DNA from: Streptomyces sp. RKAG293
GTDB lineage: Bacteria; Actinomycetota; Actinomycetes; Streptomycetales; Streptomycetaceae
Length of the DNA: 64,000 bases
NCBI RefSeq assembly: GCF_023701745.1
Contig: NZ_JAJOZB010000001.1
Location: 3,044,501-3,108,500 of the forward strand
Direction: 5' to 3'
Below, piece by piece: positions 30,001 through 45,000 of the stretch. Within the stretch, counting starts at the first letter, position 1. Each line of letters starts with the position of its first letter. Below the pieces are notes generated by a model. The model saw nothing but the letters and a program-made list of their open reading frames with translations, had not been told where the DNA came from and made no database searches. The position numbers and the translations under genes were made by a program.

Positions 30001-33000
30001 CGGGCGGGCGAAGTCTGCTGCTGACGGTGTGTATCGCGCGGACCTGACAGGACCGTGCCGGGACCCGGATCTTCGACCGGGCCCGGCGACGTGTCCTGCT
30101 CGTTCCCGCGCGCCCCGCCCGGCGTGGTGCGCCCACCCGGAAAGACCACCGCAAATGACTGCTTCCCCCCGTACCATTGCGCGCCGCCGTGCGATCGCGG
30201 CCGCCAGTACCGCAGTCGCCCTGGCGCTGGCCCTGGCCGCCTGCGGTTCCTCCAACGATTCCTCGATGCCCGGCATGGACCACGGCGCGAAGCCGTCCGT
30301 GTCGTCCGCCGCGCAGGCGACACCCTCGATGAGCACCATGCCCGGCATGGGCACCATGGCCGACGGCAACGGCCTGTCCGACACGAAGGACGGCTACCGC
30401 CTCACCAGCCAGGACACCACCCTCCCGGCAGGCAAGCAGGCGGCCTACCGGTTCACGGTGACCGGCCCGGACGGCAGGCCGGTCACGGACTTCGCCATCG
30501 AGCAGACCAAGAGGATGCACTTCTACGCCATCCGCTCGGACCTGACGGGCTTCCAGCACCTTCACCCGACGATGGCCGCCGACGGCACCTGGACCGCCGA
30601 CCTGGCCGCCCTCGCGCCCGGCTCCTGGCGCCTGTTCGCCTCCTTCACCCCGAACGCCGGAACAGGCAAGGGCACAGCGTTCGTCCTCAGCCGCACCGTC
30701 ACCGTGCCCGGCACGGCGACGAAGACCTCACTGCCGGCGGCAACGACCTCCACCGACGTCGACGGGTACACCGTCACCGTCAAGGGCTCCCCGATGGCCG
30801 GCATGGAACACCCACTGACCGTCAACATCACCCAGGGCGGAAAGCCCGTCACCGACCTGCAGCCCTACCTGGACACCTACGCCCACCTCACCGCTTTCCA
30901 CGAGGGTGACACGGCGTTCGCCCACCTCCACCCCCAGACCAAGGTGAACGGCGACCACGGGGGACCGGAGTTGTCCTTCCACGCCGAGCTGCCCACGCAG
31001 GGGAACTGGCGGCTGTTCCTGCAGTTCCAGACCGGCGGGAAACTCCACACCGCCGCCGTGACCCTGAACGTCGACTGAACCCTTGCGGGGCGCCCCCGCC
31101 CGGGGCGCCCCGCAAGGCACCCGCCCGCCCCGCGCTATAACAGCGTGTCGTGTCGGCGGGTCCCACGTCGTGTTCTCGTCGGAAGGCTTCAGAAATGGTC
31201 CATGCCCTACTGCACGCCCTGTCGATCGCCGGGTCCATGACCTGGGAGATCACCTGGGCCCTGATTCTGGGCTTCGCCCTGTCCGCCGTTGTTCAGGCGG
31301 TCGTCCGCAAATCCACCGTCGCCTCGCTCCTGGGTGACGACCGTCCCCGCACCTTGGCCATCGCCGCCGGGCTCGGTGCGGCCTCCTCCTCGTGCTCGTA
31401 TGCCGCTGTTGCCCTGGCCCGCTCCCTGTTCCGCAAGGGCGCGAACTTCACCGCCGCGATGGCCTTCGAGATCGCCTCCACCAACCTCGTCGTCGAACTC
31501 GGCGTCATCCTGGCCTTGTTGATGGGCTGGCAGTTCACCGCTGCGGAATTCGTCGGCGGCCCCATCATGATCGTCGTCCTGGCGGTGCTGTTCCGCCTGT
31601 TCCTGCGCGACAAGCTGCTGCGCCCAGCCCGCGAGCAGGCCGAACGCGGCATCGCCGGCTCCATGGAGGGCCACGCGGCGATGGACATGTCCGTGCAACG
31701 AGAAGGCTCGTTCGCGAACCGACTGCTGTCCCGTGAGGGCTTCACCTCCACGAGCCACGTCTTCGTCATGGAATGGGCGGCGATCCTGCGCGACCTGGTC
31801 ATCGGCCTGCTCATCGCCGGGGCCATCGCCGCCTGGGTGCCCGACTCGTTCTGGCGCGCGTTCTTCTTCGACGGCCACCCGCTCGCGTCCAAACTGTGGG
31901 GACCGATCATCGGCCCACTGGTCGCCATCGCCTCGTTCGTCTGCTCCATCGGCAACGTGCCGCTGGCCGTCGTGCTGTGGAAGGGCGGCATCAGCTTCGG
32001 CGGCGTCGTCGCGTTCATCTTCGCCGACCTGCTGATCCTGCCGATCCTCAACATCTACCGGAAGTACTACGGGGCGAAAATGGCGCTGTTCCTGCTCGGC
32101 ACCTTCTACGTCGCCACCGTCATCGCCGGGTACATCGTGGAGTTCACCTTCGGCGGCCTGGGCCTCATCCCCGACCAGGCCGATGCCAAGGTGCCCATGG
32201 AAGGCGTCTCCTGGAACTACACCACTTTCCTCAACATCGCTTTCCTCCTCCTGGCCGCCGCCCTCGTCATCCGGTTCCTGCGCACCGGCGGACGCGACAT
32301 GCTCCGCATGATGGGTGGCACACCCAACACCAGCGACAACCACCACCGGCACGATGACAACCACCCCCAGGGACCGAACAGCGGGAACCACCAGGGACAC
32401 GCCGACCATGGCTGACCTCTCCCCGACATCTCCACCGGGGGGTGGAGCCCAGCAATCCACCCCCGGGCCGATCCCCGCGCTGTCCCGGCGGTGCTCAACT
32501 GGGCCCATGGCCCATACGCTGCCGCGCGTCCTGCCCAGCCCGGACGGCAAACCGCTGCCACCGAGGGACACAGCGGATGCCTTCCGCACCTTCGCCCGTG
32601 ACCTGGCCGCCGGCCGGCGCCCCTGGACCGCAGCAGAAGCCGGCTTTCTCGGCGGACTGTTCGACCAGCTCGCCGCAGACTGGGACAGCGCCCAAGCCAC
32701 TGGCCGCGACGACCCGCTGCGCGATGCCCTAACCCGCGGCGGACCCCTTCCGAACGGCACCTGCCTGGAAGTCGGCTCCGGCACCGGCCAGTTCACCCCG
32801 CTCCTCGCAACCGCCTTCCCGACTGTGCTCAGCCTCGACCTGTCCGAGCAGATGCTCCACCAGGCCGCCGACCGCTCTCCCACCCGCGTTCGCGCCGACG
32901 CCAGCGCACTGCCCGTTCCCGACGCGTCGATCGCTGCCATCGCCGCCATCGACATGCTCCTGTTCCCCACCGAAATCGCCCGGGTACTAGCCCCGGACGG

Positions 33001-36000
33001 CGTGCTGCGGTGGATCAACCAACTTGGCCCGGAAGGACCGTTGTACGTACCCTCTGAAGACGTGGCCGCCGCCATCCCTGGGCAATGGCACACCATCGAG
33101 GCCACCGCTGGCTGGGGCAGCTGGGCCGTCATCCGACGCATCACGTGACAACCAAAGGGGAACGGCCTCCCATCTGGGGCAAGTGGCGGTCGAAACGGCT
33201 GGATGCCCAGCGGACCTGCGGCGGAGGCGGTCAACCCGGTGGCATTCGTGCAATAGGACGCGGCAGCGTTGATGCCTGGGGCACCGGGTTGAGCGGGGTG
33301 CGAATTGGTTGTCTTACAGACGCCCATGCCATTCGGGGTGCGGTTGTGCTTGCGAGCTGCCGCCGGGAGTCGACCTATGCGGCCTCAGGAGTAGCACCAG
33401 GGTGAGGTGCTCGGTGATGCAACGCGGGCTGCAGACGTCTGCGGGGCAGCGGACGAAAAGCTGATGTACCGGGAGTATGGTCTTCCTGATCTTCGCCCCG
33501 GAATCGCCCCTGGTCAGGGCCTCCACGTTTGCGCAACCAGGCAGCGCGTTCGTCGCACTGGGTCTACCAGGGCATCCGTGGCCGGCCTGGTGGATCGTCA
33601 CCGCGGGCGCGTTGCTGGGAGTGGGGGTCCACTTGGGGGATGTACTACCGGACACCCGCGGAGACCTGGCGACGGGCGTACGCGGGTGGCCGCACGTGTT
33701 GGGGCCCGACGGCGCGCGGCTGCTCTTGCCAGTGCCACTGGTGGCCGCGTCAGCTGTCCTGGTGCTGGGGCCCGCGGGGCCATACGGCGCGTGGGGGGTG
33801 GCGGGGCTGGTGGTGGCCGGCCTGGTCGCGGTGGCGGGAACGGTGCTGGGTCGCCGCCGGGAGCAGGCGGCGTTCGCGGCGGCGGTGGACGTGGCGTTGT
33901 TGCTGCTGCGCGGCACCGGGATCGCTTGAACGGGCCGCACAGCAGAGCTGCCGATGCAGGCTTCCCGGTTGCCGAGGTACAAGGGCGATCGGCGCCCACG
34001 GGATCACTGACCGTGATGGATCGGCGCGCGCAGTGGTGGAGGCGAGCGGCCGGGGTCAGGCTGAGAAGTACACCGACCCAGGCCCGACCAGCGAGGTGGC
34101 TGAACGATGATCCACATTGGGGATATCCGCGAGTGGCGCACACACGATGTTGTCGACCTCGGCGGTCACAAAATCGGTACGTTCGAAGCCGTCTACGTGG
34201 ACACCAGCACCGATGAGCCCGCGATGGTCACCGTCCAAGTCGGGCTGCCCACCCGGCACCGCCTGGTCTTCGTTCCGCTGGACGGCGCGATCGTCGGGCC
34301 GGGCTATGTGAAAGTCGTCTACGACAAGGCAGTGGTGAAGCGGTGCCCGGCGATCGGCACGGACGACGTGCTGCCCGCCGAGGATGAGGCAGCCATCTTC
34401 GAGCACTACGGCATCGCATACCAGCCCGGTGCCAACGGCGAGCGGCAGCTCGCCCGTCGCTGAGCGCCCGCACCGACCAAGGAGGCATCCGCTCTATGGT
34501 TCTTTTTCTGCTCCTGGTCATCGCGGCGATCGTGCTGGGCGTCATCGGCGTCCTCGCCCACGGGCTGTTCTACCTGCTGATCATCGCCATCACACTGTTC
34601 ATCGCCGACGTGGTGTTCCTCGCCGTGTACTGGCGCCGCTCCGGCCGGCGGCCCGTGCGCTGACCCGCGCCACGGCCCCTCGTTGCGCTGCGGTCCTCAT
34701 CGCTTGAATCGGAGGCCCGGGCCTCCGCCGGGGACGCGGCACGGAAACGGGGCATTCGACGGCCCGGTTCCCGTGCGGGCTGACACCTGGTCCCGACGGT
34801 GCAGGGGCTCGGGGGGACTGGCGTCAGCCGTTATTGTACCCCCTGTGGCCGCCCCTTGCGTCCTTGTTGTCGTCATCGTCGTGGTGCTTGACGATGTTTT
34901 GGGAGGTGTTGCCGAACGTGGGGTTGAGGAGCCCGATGACGTTGAGGGTGTTGCTGCACATGTGATCGGCATGTGGACAGGGACCCGCAAGAGGTTGCCC
35001 GAAAGAACGCTCGGCGAGCCGACGGCTCCAACGTGGGCGTCGGCGTCGATACCGGCACGGGCGGCCGGTCAACCTCGCAGGTCATCCCTGAAGCGGCGGA
35101 GAAGCCAGGCATCGAAGCAAGCGTCATCCAGGGGATCGAACGCTCTCCTACTTGAGGCTGTTGAGCGCGGTTTCGGCGTAGTGGGGCCAGCGGGCGGCGT
35201 GGGCGATGGGGAGAGCAACCCAGTCCTTAAAAGGCTTCTCTTTGCCAGACGGATCGAACAGCTCGGCACCGGGCAGGGCGAGTGCTTCGGCGTGTGCCGG
35301 GGTCCCCTGGCCGAGCTTGAAAGCGAGGGCATCGGCCTTGAGACAGGCAAATGCCTTTCCCTCGGCGGTGAGGGCGCGCTTGCCGAACAGCGTGCCGGCT
35401 GCGGCACCGCGAGGTGCGAGGTCAGTGGCAAGGTCGTCGAACAGCGTGTCAGGATTCATGGGAAGTCCTTACCAACGAGCGGACCGGATGAGTCACGCGC
35501 AGGAGCGCACTGTACGCCGCGGCTATGTCACGGAGATCGTGAAGTGGTTGTGCCGCAGGCAATAGCGAAGCGGTCGCCTCCAGGCACCCCGTCTTGCCTG
35601 TCATCTCCCGTAACGGCTCGCCAGCCAGCGGCCGGGGCCACCTTGTCCATGGCCGGCCTGACGCCCAATGTCGCCAAGATCTTCCGTCTCACCGGCCTGG
35701 ACAGGTCTTCCCCATCCACACCTCTGTGGCTGATGCCCTGACCGGCCGACCAGACTGACGTTCAACGGTGTTCAGGGTGGGATGTACGCCCGCTCCACAG
35801 GCCCGGCCTCGCGCATCGGACGCCGGGCGGGGGGCAGACGAGACAGCAGGGCGCGGGCAACGCGACCACTCGTCAGGGAGACCCTTGTGATGTCGTCGCG
35901 CGCACACGGTCGGAGCCGAGCCTCGCGGCCTTCAACCCGGCGCTCCGTTGAGAAGGACACGTTGACCACCGCGGGGCGTGCGGGCTTTGTCGCACGGGGC

Positions 36001-39000
36001 ATCGTGTATGTCCTCATCGGCGTGCTGGCGGTGCGGATCGCCTTCGGGCACGGCGGCGGTGAGCAGGCCGACCGCCAGGGGGCACTGCACCAGATAGCGG
36101 CACAGCCCTTCGGGACGGTGATGCTGTGGGCGCTGGTGGTCGGGTTCGCCTGTATGGCGATCTGGCGGGCTGCTCGGGCTTTGCTGGCCAGGGGCCCTCA
36201 TCGGAAGGTGGGGTCACGGCTGTTGGACGGTGGTCGGGCGGTGTTCTACGCCTCGGTCTGCTGGGGTATAGCCACCTATGCCGCCGGCAGTGGCGAGTCG
36301 TCCGGTGGTAACGCGCAGTCGCAGGACTGGACGGCGTCGGCGCTGAAGATGGCGGGCGGCCGGATCCTGGTGGGTCTCGCGGGCCTCGCCCTGATCGGAG
36401 TCGGAACGGTGCTCGCCGTACGGGCGGCGCAGCGTCGGTTCCTCAAGCAGTTGAACACCGGCGTGATGAGCCGCCGCACCCGGGAGGTCGTCACCGGGCT
36501 GGGTGTAGCCGGAGGCGTGGCGCGCGGAACCGTGTTCGCCACGGCCGGGATCTTCGTCCTGGTAGCGGCCGTCCGCTTCGACCCGCATCAGGCCAAGGGT
36601 ATGGACGCGACGCTTCGCAGCTTCACCGATACCCCGGCGGGCCCCTGGCTCCTGGCCCTCATCGCGGTCGGATTGATCCTCTTCGGCGTCTTCTCCTTCG
36701 CCTCAGCGCGCTGGCGCCGCCTCTGAGCGGCGACGTCGGCCACTGTCGGAGGGAATGAGCCCGAAATGCGGTGACCCTGAACCATGAGCGTCGGTCCAGG
36801 GCGCGAGGCGCCCTTCGAGTTTAATTGGACTCCGATTCCATTCGATCACCAGCTGATCCTCGGGCGATGAAGAGGGCGTAAATATGACGCGGAGCCGTGC
36901 CGATGCCCGGGTCAGGCATCCCCGGCATGAACGGCGTGGGGAGGCCCGGCTGCCCGCTGTGATCGCGACGCTCGTGGCGATCGGGCTCTACCAGGTCCTG
37001 CCGCAGCAATTGCTGATCGCACCGCGCTATGTGTTGCTGGCCCTGGAACTGCTGCTCCTCGTACCGTTGATCGCGATCAATCCCAAACGGCTGACCCGCC
37101 AGACCAGGTTCTCCCGGATTCTGTCGCTCACGCTCGTCCTGGTCATCGCGGCAAGCAATCTGGTTTCCCTGGGGATCTTGATCCATGACCTGATCTCCAC
37201 CGGAGTGAAGGATGGGGGCTCCCTGTTGACGGCGGCGTTTCAGGTGTGGCTGACCAACATCATCGTCTTCGGTCTGGCCTACTGGGAGCTGGACCGGGGC
37301 GGCCCGGTCAGTCGTACGCAGGTGCCCCGAGCGGAATTGCCGCTGGCGGACTTCCGCTTCTCCCAGGACGAGAACGACGACGCCGTCGAGGAGGTCGCGG
37401 ACGGCTCCAGCGTCACGTCCGACTGGGTGCCCACGTTGATGGACTACCTGTACGTGTCGGTGACCAATTCGACTGCGTTCAGCCCGACGGACACCATGCC
37501 GCTGTCCACTCGCGCGAAACTCATGATGAGTGTGCAGTGCATTGCCGCCCTGATGACCTCTCTCCTGGTCATCGCGCGCGCGGTCAGCATTCTGCACTGA
37601 GGAGTGGACGGCGGGGTGGCTCCGGTCGCCGTTGCGGGGTGTGTCGAACTCCGTGGAGTTCTAGCGCCTCATGCCCGGGTCCTGGGCGTCGGCTTCGCGA
37701 GGGGGCTCGTTGTCCGCGTTGTGGGCCAGGCCGTCGGGTACCGCCGCCGAGCGCTCCCCGAGGGGAAGCATCAGCACCCGCTGGACCGCTGAGCCGAGTG
37801 AGTCACGGATCTGACCGATGTCCTGCCAGCCCCATAATCGGAAGGCCGCCTGGCCGGCATCGTCGGTTTGGTCGACCCGGGTGACACCGAGCGATGCCTG
37901 GTGCTCGGCGAGCAGCCGTTCCTGCAGGCGGCCGGCGAGGCCCCGGTGTTGTTCGTGCGGATGGACCACGATCTCGGTGATGGCGAAGACGTGCCCGGAC
38001 GCGGTGAGTTGCTCGATCTCCTGCGGAAACTCACCGTCGAGGCCCTGCCACCACGAACCGTCACGCCCCACGGGGTAGCCGAAGATGCAACCCACCAGGG
38101 CGGGTGCCTCGGCCGCCACGGTGGCCTCCGCGACCATCATGTCGAAACCGGGCCGACGTACGTCCTCGGTCAGCCGTCGCAGGAAACGTTCACGACTGCG
38201 GTACTCCTGACCAGGCGCGGTGGCAGACGATTCGACGTACAGATCCGCCATGTCCTCACACTGATCCTCGGCCTGCCAGCGGTTGAGCCCGCGCAGATAC
38301 ATCTCGCCGCCCGCTGAGGGCTGGTGACCCTCCACCTTCTGCGCCTGTCCCGGCCCGTACCTCATGCCGCATCACGCGCCGCAGACATCACGGATGCGAG
38401 CCGCCGAGGCACCTTGAGGAGCGGAACTGGAGGGGGCAGGGTGTGGCCGGCGGAGGGGGCCAGAAGCAGCGAACTGGTGTCGGTGAGGGAGAACAGCCGG
38501 GCCACCGTAACGGGTGGACGGTGCAGGCGCAGGGTTCCTCCGACGGCGGTGGCGCGCTGCAGGAAGAACAGGAAGGTGTTGAGGCCCGTGCAGTCGCAGA
38601 AGGTGACAGCGCTGAGGTCGACGTCGATGGTGCGGCTGCCATCGTGCAGGCACTGTTCCAAAGCGGCGTTCAGCAAGGGCGCCGAATCCAGATCGATGTC
38701 ACCGGACAGGGTGATCAGCGTCCGCGCCTGGCGGTCGCGACGATGGGCCGTGAGGTGGAGCGGGATGGGCATGATGCCTCGGTTCCAAAGACCGGCCGGT
38801 GCTGTGTTGTGCGGCGGTGCCGGATCCCCGGCTCCGCCTGGCACTTCCGGTACGGTCACGCTTCGGGTCAGCGGGCGAAAGGCCGGCCCAACAGCCCGAT
38901 CTCCCAGACCGTGGGACGTAGCCGTTTCCCCTCGGTGATGCAGTGACAAACGGAGTGCATCCGGTCCCCACGAGCATCGGTTCGGCGGCACGATAACGCC

Positions 39001-42000
39001 GGGGTCCGGGACGTCCATACGCCAGAATAGTCCTCCGTCGGCTGCAATGGCCGCGCAGAGGCCGCTCTTCTCACCCCTCGGTCACAAATGGCGCAACCGC
39101 GCGGGCTGTCAGGATATGGCGAGGACGGCACGGATCCGTTTGCCTACCGGTACCCGCTCGACGATCAGTTCCTGGCAGATCCGTTGGAGGATTTCGATGC
39201 CGTGGCCGCCGACCCGCTGGGGGTCGGGGGGAAACGCGCGTGGAAGCGCGGTGCTGCTGTCCGACACGGTGATGATGACGGAGCCGACCGCGCCTTCAAG
39301 CTCCAGCAAGCACGGGCCGTGCGTGTGCCGGTTGGCGTTGGTCACCAGTTCCGTCACCACGAGCTGCACGTCGTAACGGAGCCGGTCGCTCACGGGTACG
39401 CCCAGGGCTGCCGCGAGGCGATCCATGAAGGTGCCCGCGCAGTGCCGCGCATCGGCGATGCTGCCGGCCTCACCGGAACAGTCAGCGGCACAGTACAGCG
39501 GCGCCACATGAACGGGCGGGGCTGTCGGCGGCTGAACGGGGTCGGGCAGGTGATATGTCATTGGTCCCCAGCCCTGTGTTGCAGCAGATCCTATGTGCTG
39601 GCTTCCCTCCCGACGGCCGCACAGTCCTTCCCCGCGGGCTGCGTTTCATTCGGCGAGATGCCGAGCGTTGCTGGTGGTACGAGGCGGGCCAGCGGGTTCA
39701 GGGCTCCTGGCCGGTTTTCGGTGCGGGTGGAGTGTGAGGGTGGCAGTCGCCCAGGAAGAACGCCCACCGATCGGCGCCCAGCGGGAAGACGTCGTAGAAG
39801 TCTCCGCCGACGTCCCGCGGGGAGTCGGTCTGGTAGTGGCAGGCCAGTTCCAGTCCGGCGATCGTCGGCAGTGCGGGCGGCAGCAGGGTGCGCTGCAGTG
39901 TGGTGGCGAAGGCGGTGATGGCCGCCATGTCCCGCTCGGCCCGCTCCCGCGTCTCCTGCTGTTCCTTGTGCCGCGCCTGCTCCTCGCGCAGCAGGCGCAG
40001 GGCGGACAGCCGCAGTTCCAGGCTGTCGAGGACGATGGCGGCCAGGTCGGCCAAGGCGGCGGTGTCGGCCTCGGTCATCAGGTGGGGGCGGGTGTCGAGG
40101 ATGTTGATGGTGCCCAGCCGGTGTCCGTCGGCCGTGATGATCGGGGCGGCTGCGTAGAAGCGGATCTGCAGTGGGCCCGCCACCAGCGGGTTGGCGCAGG
40201 CCACCGGATCGGCCAGGGTGTCGGGGATCACCAGGGTGGGTTGTTCCACAACTCGCTGACCTGGACGGATGGCGGGTTTCAGGCGGTCGTCGCACAGGCT
40301 AAGCCGGTACGTCAGCACAGCCATTTGTCCGGTTCCAATTGGATGGATGAGGAGGGTGCTGCGGCCGATGATCGGGCCAGCCGTGGGGTGGGTGAGACCG
40401 GGGGCAGGCAGAGGGGCGGCGTATGGCGAAAGGAGTTGGGTGCGGGCTTCGCGGTGCAGCTGACACCGGGCGGCTCCTGGGGGTCGCTGGCCGCCCGGTG
40501 CGGCGGCGGTTTCCTCGGCGGCGAGGTGGGCTTCGGCGGTTCCGGCGGCGTGGTCGCCGCAGCCGCAGTGGTTGACCAGGACCTGGTTCTTGGTGCCGTT
40601 CTTGTCGTGGTAGGTGACGGCGGCGGGTCCGGCACCGCTGTGGTGGGAGCGCACCGAGCCGCCACCTCCTGCGGGAGCGGACCGAAGCGGGTGCCGTCCA
40701 TGCCCAGCGGTTCCCAGACCCGCGTGCGAGCCAGCTCGTCGAGGCTCTGACCGGACAGGTCTTCGGCGAGGTATCCCAGGATGAGGGCAGCCCGGTCGGT
40801 GTACTGCCGGCCTGCCCGTGCGGGCGGTACAGGGCCTCGTGCAGGGACCCCGGAACAAATGGTTTGTGGGTCGGTGCCGTAGGACGCCTTGAGGGCTGCG
40901 CGCAACGGCAGTTCGGCGGAGTGGGTCAGTAGCTGACGGACGGTGACGCCCCCCCAGCAGGCGCCCGGCCACATGCGGCCAGTACGTGCCCAGGGCAGAC
41001 TCAAGGGGCAGCCGGCCCTCTTCCCACCAAGAGCCGATCACACTCCGGACGGCGAAGATCCCAACTCACCGACCACCAGTACCACCAGCACCACCACGCC
41101 ATCGCACGCACGAAACAGCGGGCCGCCTGAGCCGCGACCTCTCCCCCGTACCGGGCCTTGCCCTTCGCGGGCGTGGGCTGGCCGAGCCGTAGGGGTCCGT
41201 GTCAGGGCCGGAGAGTGGTGGCCGGGCGGGACATCTGGTTGGTGTCGAAGGTGCCGTCGGCGATCTCGCGGGCGAGGCTGGTGAGTTGGTAGCTGTGGCT
41301 GCGGGCGTAGGTGCGCAGCGCGGTGAAGGCGTCATCGACGCTGGTGTTCCAGCGCTCCGCGAGGATGCCTTTGACTTGTTCGAGGACGATGCGGCTGGTG
41401 AGGGCGTACTGGAGTTGGCCACGTTCGAGTTCGCTGTGGGCCAGGGTGCGCTGCTGCAGGATCGCGATGGTCGCGATGTCCGCGAGTGCCTGGGCGAGCG
41501 TGAGGTCGGAGGCGGTCAGGGGTTCGGGGTCGGTCTGGAACAGGCCCATCGCGCCGATGGTCCGCCCGCGCAGTCGCAGCGGCAGGGCGTTGGCGGCCAC
41601 GAAGCCGGTGTCCTGGGCCTGGACGGCGAACTGCGGCCACTTCGCGGCAATCGTCCAGTCGGTCAGGTTGATGTTGGTGCGGGCGTTGCCGCTGTTGTAG
41701 CAGTCCACGCACGGCCCCTGATCGTGCTCCTGGGCGAACAGCTCCAGCAGCCGGGTGTGCTCGTCGGAGGCGGCGATGGTCTGCAGGGTGTCGTGGCTGT
41801 CGGCCAGCATGATGCCGACCGCCGCGACATTCAGCAACTCCATGCAGCGCACGGACAGCTGCTGCAGGAAGTCGATCACGTCGAAATCGTCGGTCAGGGA
41901 GTCGGCGACCTCGACGAAGACCTCGGTCAGACGTTGTTCTCGGATCATGGGGTTCAGTCCTTGTCTACGACGGATGGCGGCGTCGGCGAACCGTTGCCCT

Positions 42001-45000
42001 GGTCGGTCAGGCGAAGGCGCCGGTCCACGACGTCCTTCGCCACCTCGGTAAGGGAGCGCCCGCTGCCGTAAGCATGGCCTTGTAGGCGCGCCAGCGCCTG
42101 CGGCAGGGGGACGGACAGCTGGGCCGAGACCATGCCGGTGGCCTGGTGGATGACGGCGTTCAGCACCTGCGGCGGGCCGTCCGGCCCACCGCCGGCCTCG
42201 GTGCCGGGCAGTACGTGGTGGTTCAGGCAGTGGGCGGTCAGCACCGAGGCCATGGCGATGGCGTCGTCGGCCTGCTGCGCGGACATCGGGCCCGGCATCC
42301 GCCGCACGGCGGTCAGCACCCCGACCCGGATCGCGCCGATGCCCAAGGGGAAGCAGTACACCGCCCGCGCCTCAAGATCGGGGGCCTCCATGCTCAGGAT
42401 GGGCCAGCGCTCGGCACGGGTGCGGGCCAGGTCCGGCACCCACACCATCGCCCCTGTTCGTACCGCGTCGGGCCCCGGGCCCTCCCCGAGGGTGAGCTGC
42501 ATTTCCTCGAAACACCGGGCGATGTCCCCTGAGCACCACAGCAGCTCGGTCTTCTCGTCCTCGGTCAGCAAGGACACCGACAGCCCGTCGGCGCCCAGGA
42601 CGTCGGTGGCCGTCGAGATGATCGGGCCGATATCGGTGCTGCTCTTGAATGTCTGCTCCGGCTCCAGCCGACGCATGAGCTCCGCCATGCGGTCACTGAT
42701 CACCAGGCCGCCGCGCCGCGCGGATCGGCCGTTATGGGGCAGCAGGGGCCCGGCACGCGCACTGCGGGGGAGCACAGCAGCAGGAAGCACGTGCCGGTCA
42801 GTTCGAACACTCGGGTCACCGAGCGAGAGGGGTGGTGCAGTTGGAACGTGCTTCCGGCCGCTCGGGCCTGCCGGGCGGCGGTCAGGAAGGCGTTCAGTCC
42901 GCTGACGTCGCAGAAGGACAGCTCGCTGAGATCGACGTCGATCGACCGGACACCTTCGTGAAGACAGTGCTGTATTGCCGCGTTGACCGCGGGCGCGGTG
43001 TCCAGGTCGAGCTCACCGGCCACGGTGATCAACGCCTGGCCCTGTCGAATGATGTGAGACAACTCCAGCGCCTGCAGAACAGGCATAACGCCTCAGTCTC
43101 TACGGCCTCCCAGGCCAGCACCGGCGAGCGGGGGTTACCGCTGCAGCTGGCACCTGGTGGGTGGCCGAACCTCATGGATCGGTCAGCTGAACCGTTCGCT
43201 CCGCCGCCCTGACAAAGGCTGCGACATGAGTGCGTTCCCTCCACGGTGCCCATCGGCGCGGATCACCGTCATCCGTTCCTGCGGGCATCTGCTTCACCAT
43301 CGGATGGGTCACGCCGGGGGCCGGGACGCTGCCCGCAGCTTAGTCCCGATGCAGCCCGCCCGACCGCGCCTACCGCAAGATCTACGTGTACACCGCATCG
43401 CACGCCCAGAGCAGGCGTCGGTACACGCCCGGCGCCCCCCCCTGCGGCCAGCACCATAGTGCGCCACGCACGCCCCCGGTCACCGCAGCCGCGAGCCGCC
43501 GCCGGTTTCGTTGCGGAGAAAGGTGAAATGCCGGCCGCGCAGCTCGGCGTAGCGGGGGTCGGCCAGCGCCCGGACCACGCTGTCGCGCACCTGCTGCTCA
43601 CCGGGGCCGTCCGACCAGCTGACGGTCCATTCATGGCCGTCGATCCACGTGACCTCCACCGCGACCGAGGCGGTGTCGCTCAAGGTTCGACCGAGCTCCT
43701 CAGCCTGGCTGGTGCGGTCATCCATGATCGTCCTCGGTCTCCACTTGACGCAACGGCCGGCCACCCCGCCCACACAACTGACCCGCGAACAGCTGCGTCA
43801 TGCTCGCCAGCAGGACCGAAAATGCCTTCCGGCAACTCGTCGAAGACTGCAGCCCCCGGAACCCGACCCTGACTCCGAACTCCCTGCCACCCCTAGGCAT
43901 GTACGACGCCTTGGTCATCACGCGCGGGCCGACATTCGACGCGGCGAACTTCGCTGCGCCCGCCCCGGGCGTGTCCACGACCGGGACAGGGCCACTGGTG
44001 GACCTGGCAATGGCAGCCACGGCGGCGCAACGTTCAGATGCACGGTAACCATCGCACCGCGCCACGGACCCCGGGAGTCAGGCTTGGAGCACACCTCAGG
44101 GCTGGTCTTCGGCACGTGGGGTGCCGCGCTGGTGGGCCGGGCCGGTCCCGTCGTCGTCGGCCTTGGAGGAGCGGCTGACGGACCTCTCGTGCGCAGGTGA
44201 GCTGGTCGCACCGCCGGGGGTCTCCCTGAGGTCGGGCGCCTTCATGTCGTCGTCCTCGACTGGGCCGGCCGCGCCGGCTGTCTTCACGCCGCTCCTGACC
44301 GACTGCGCCTTGTCACTGCTGACCTTGCCGCTCTTCTTGCGGCCTTCATAGGGCGGCAGAGTTCTGCCTTCAGTGTCGATGTCATCGGGTTGCTTCGGCT
44401 CGCTCATCATGCTCCGCTCATGTGGAGTGCCCCGGTCGGTCCACGTCAGCCGCCGCCGGACTGCAGGTTCGGCGCGTCCGAATCAGAGGGCAGCTGGGGA
44501 TCGATGCCAGTGTCGGAATCCTCATCCGCGGTACCTGAAGGCCGATCGACCGGTCCCCCGGACGGCTCGTCCGAACCCGTATCGCGTGACCCTTTCCGAC
44601 CCCGCTCCTCCTGCAGCTCCTCCTTGGAAACCTCACCTGGTGATCTACCCATCACATTCACTTCCTCATTTTGCACTCGAACGCACGAACGAGAATCGCA
44701 GCCGATCCACCTTCGATGCCCTCAGGCGCGGTCACGTGCGCCTCGTCGACAAAGAGCAGGTCAGGCGCATGGAATGCGACCCGTTCCATCTCGTCGCGGA
44801 GCCTTCGCCCACGTTCAGATTTCGACCCTATTTACCATCTAGGCCCCATTTGTGCACCCTGTCAACATGACGCATTAGGCCAGTCCCGCGCGGACGGCAA
44901 CTGGGAGCGTGAATCGGTTGCCCTGACGGCTCGCAGGGCCGCCGCGAGGCTTCGTCGGCCAACCGATCTGTTCCAATATGCGGCAAAGTGGTCCGAAAGC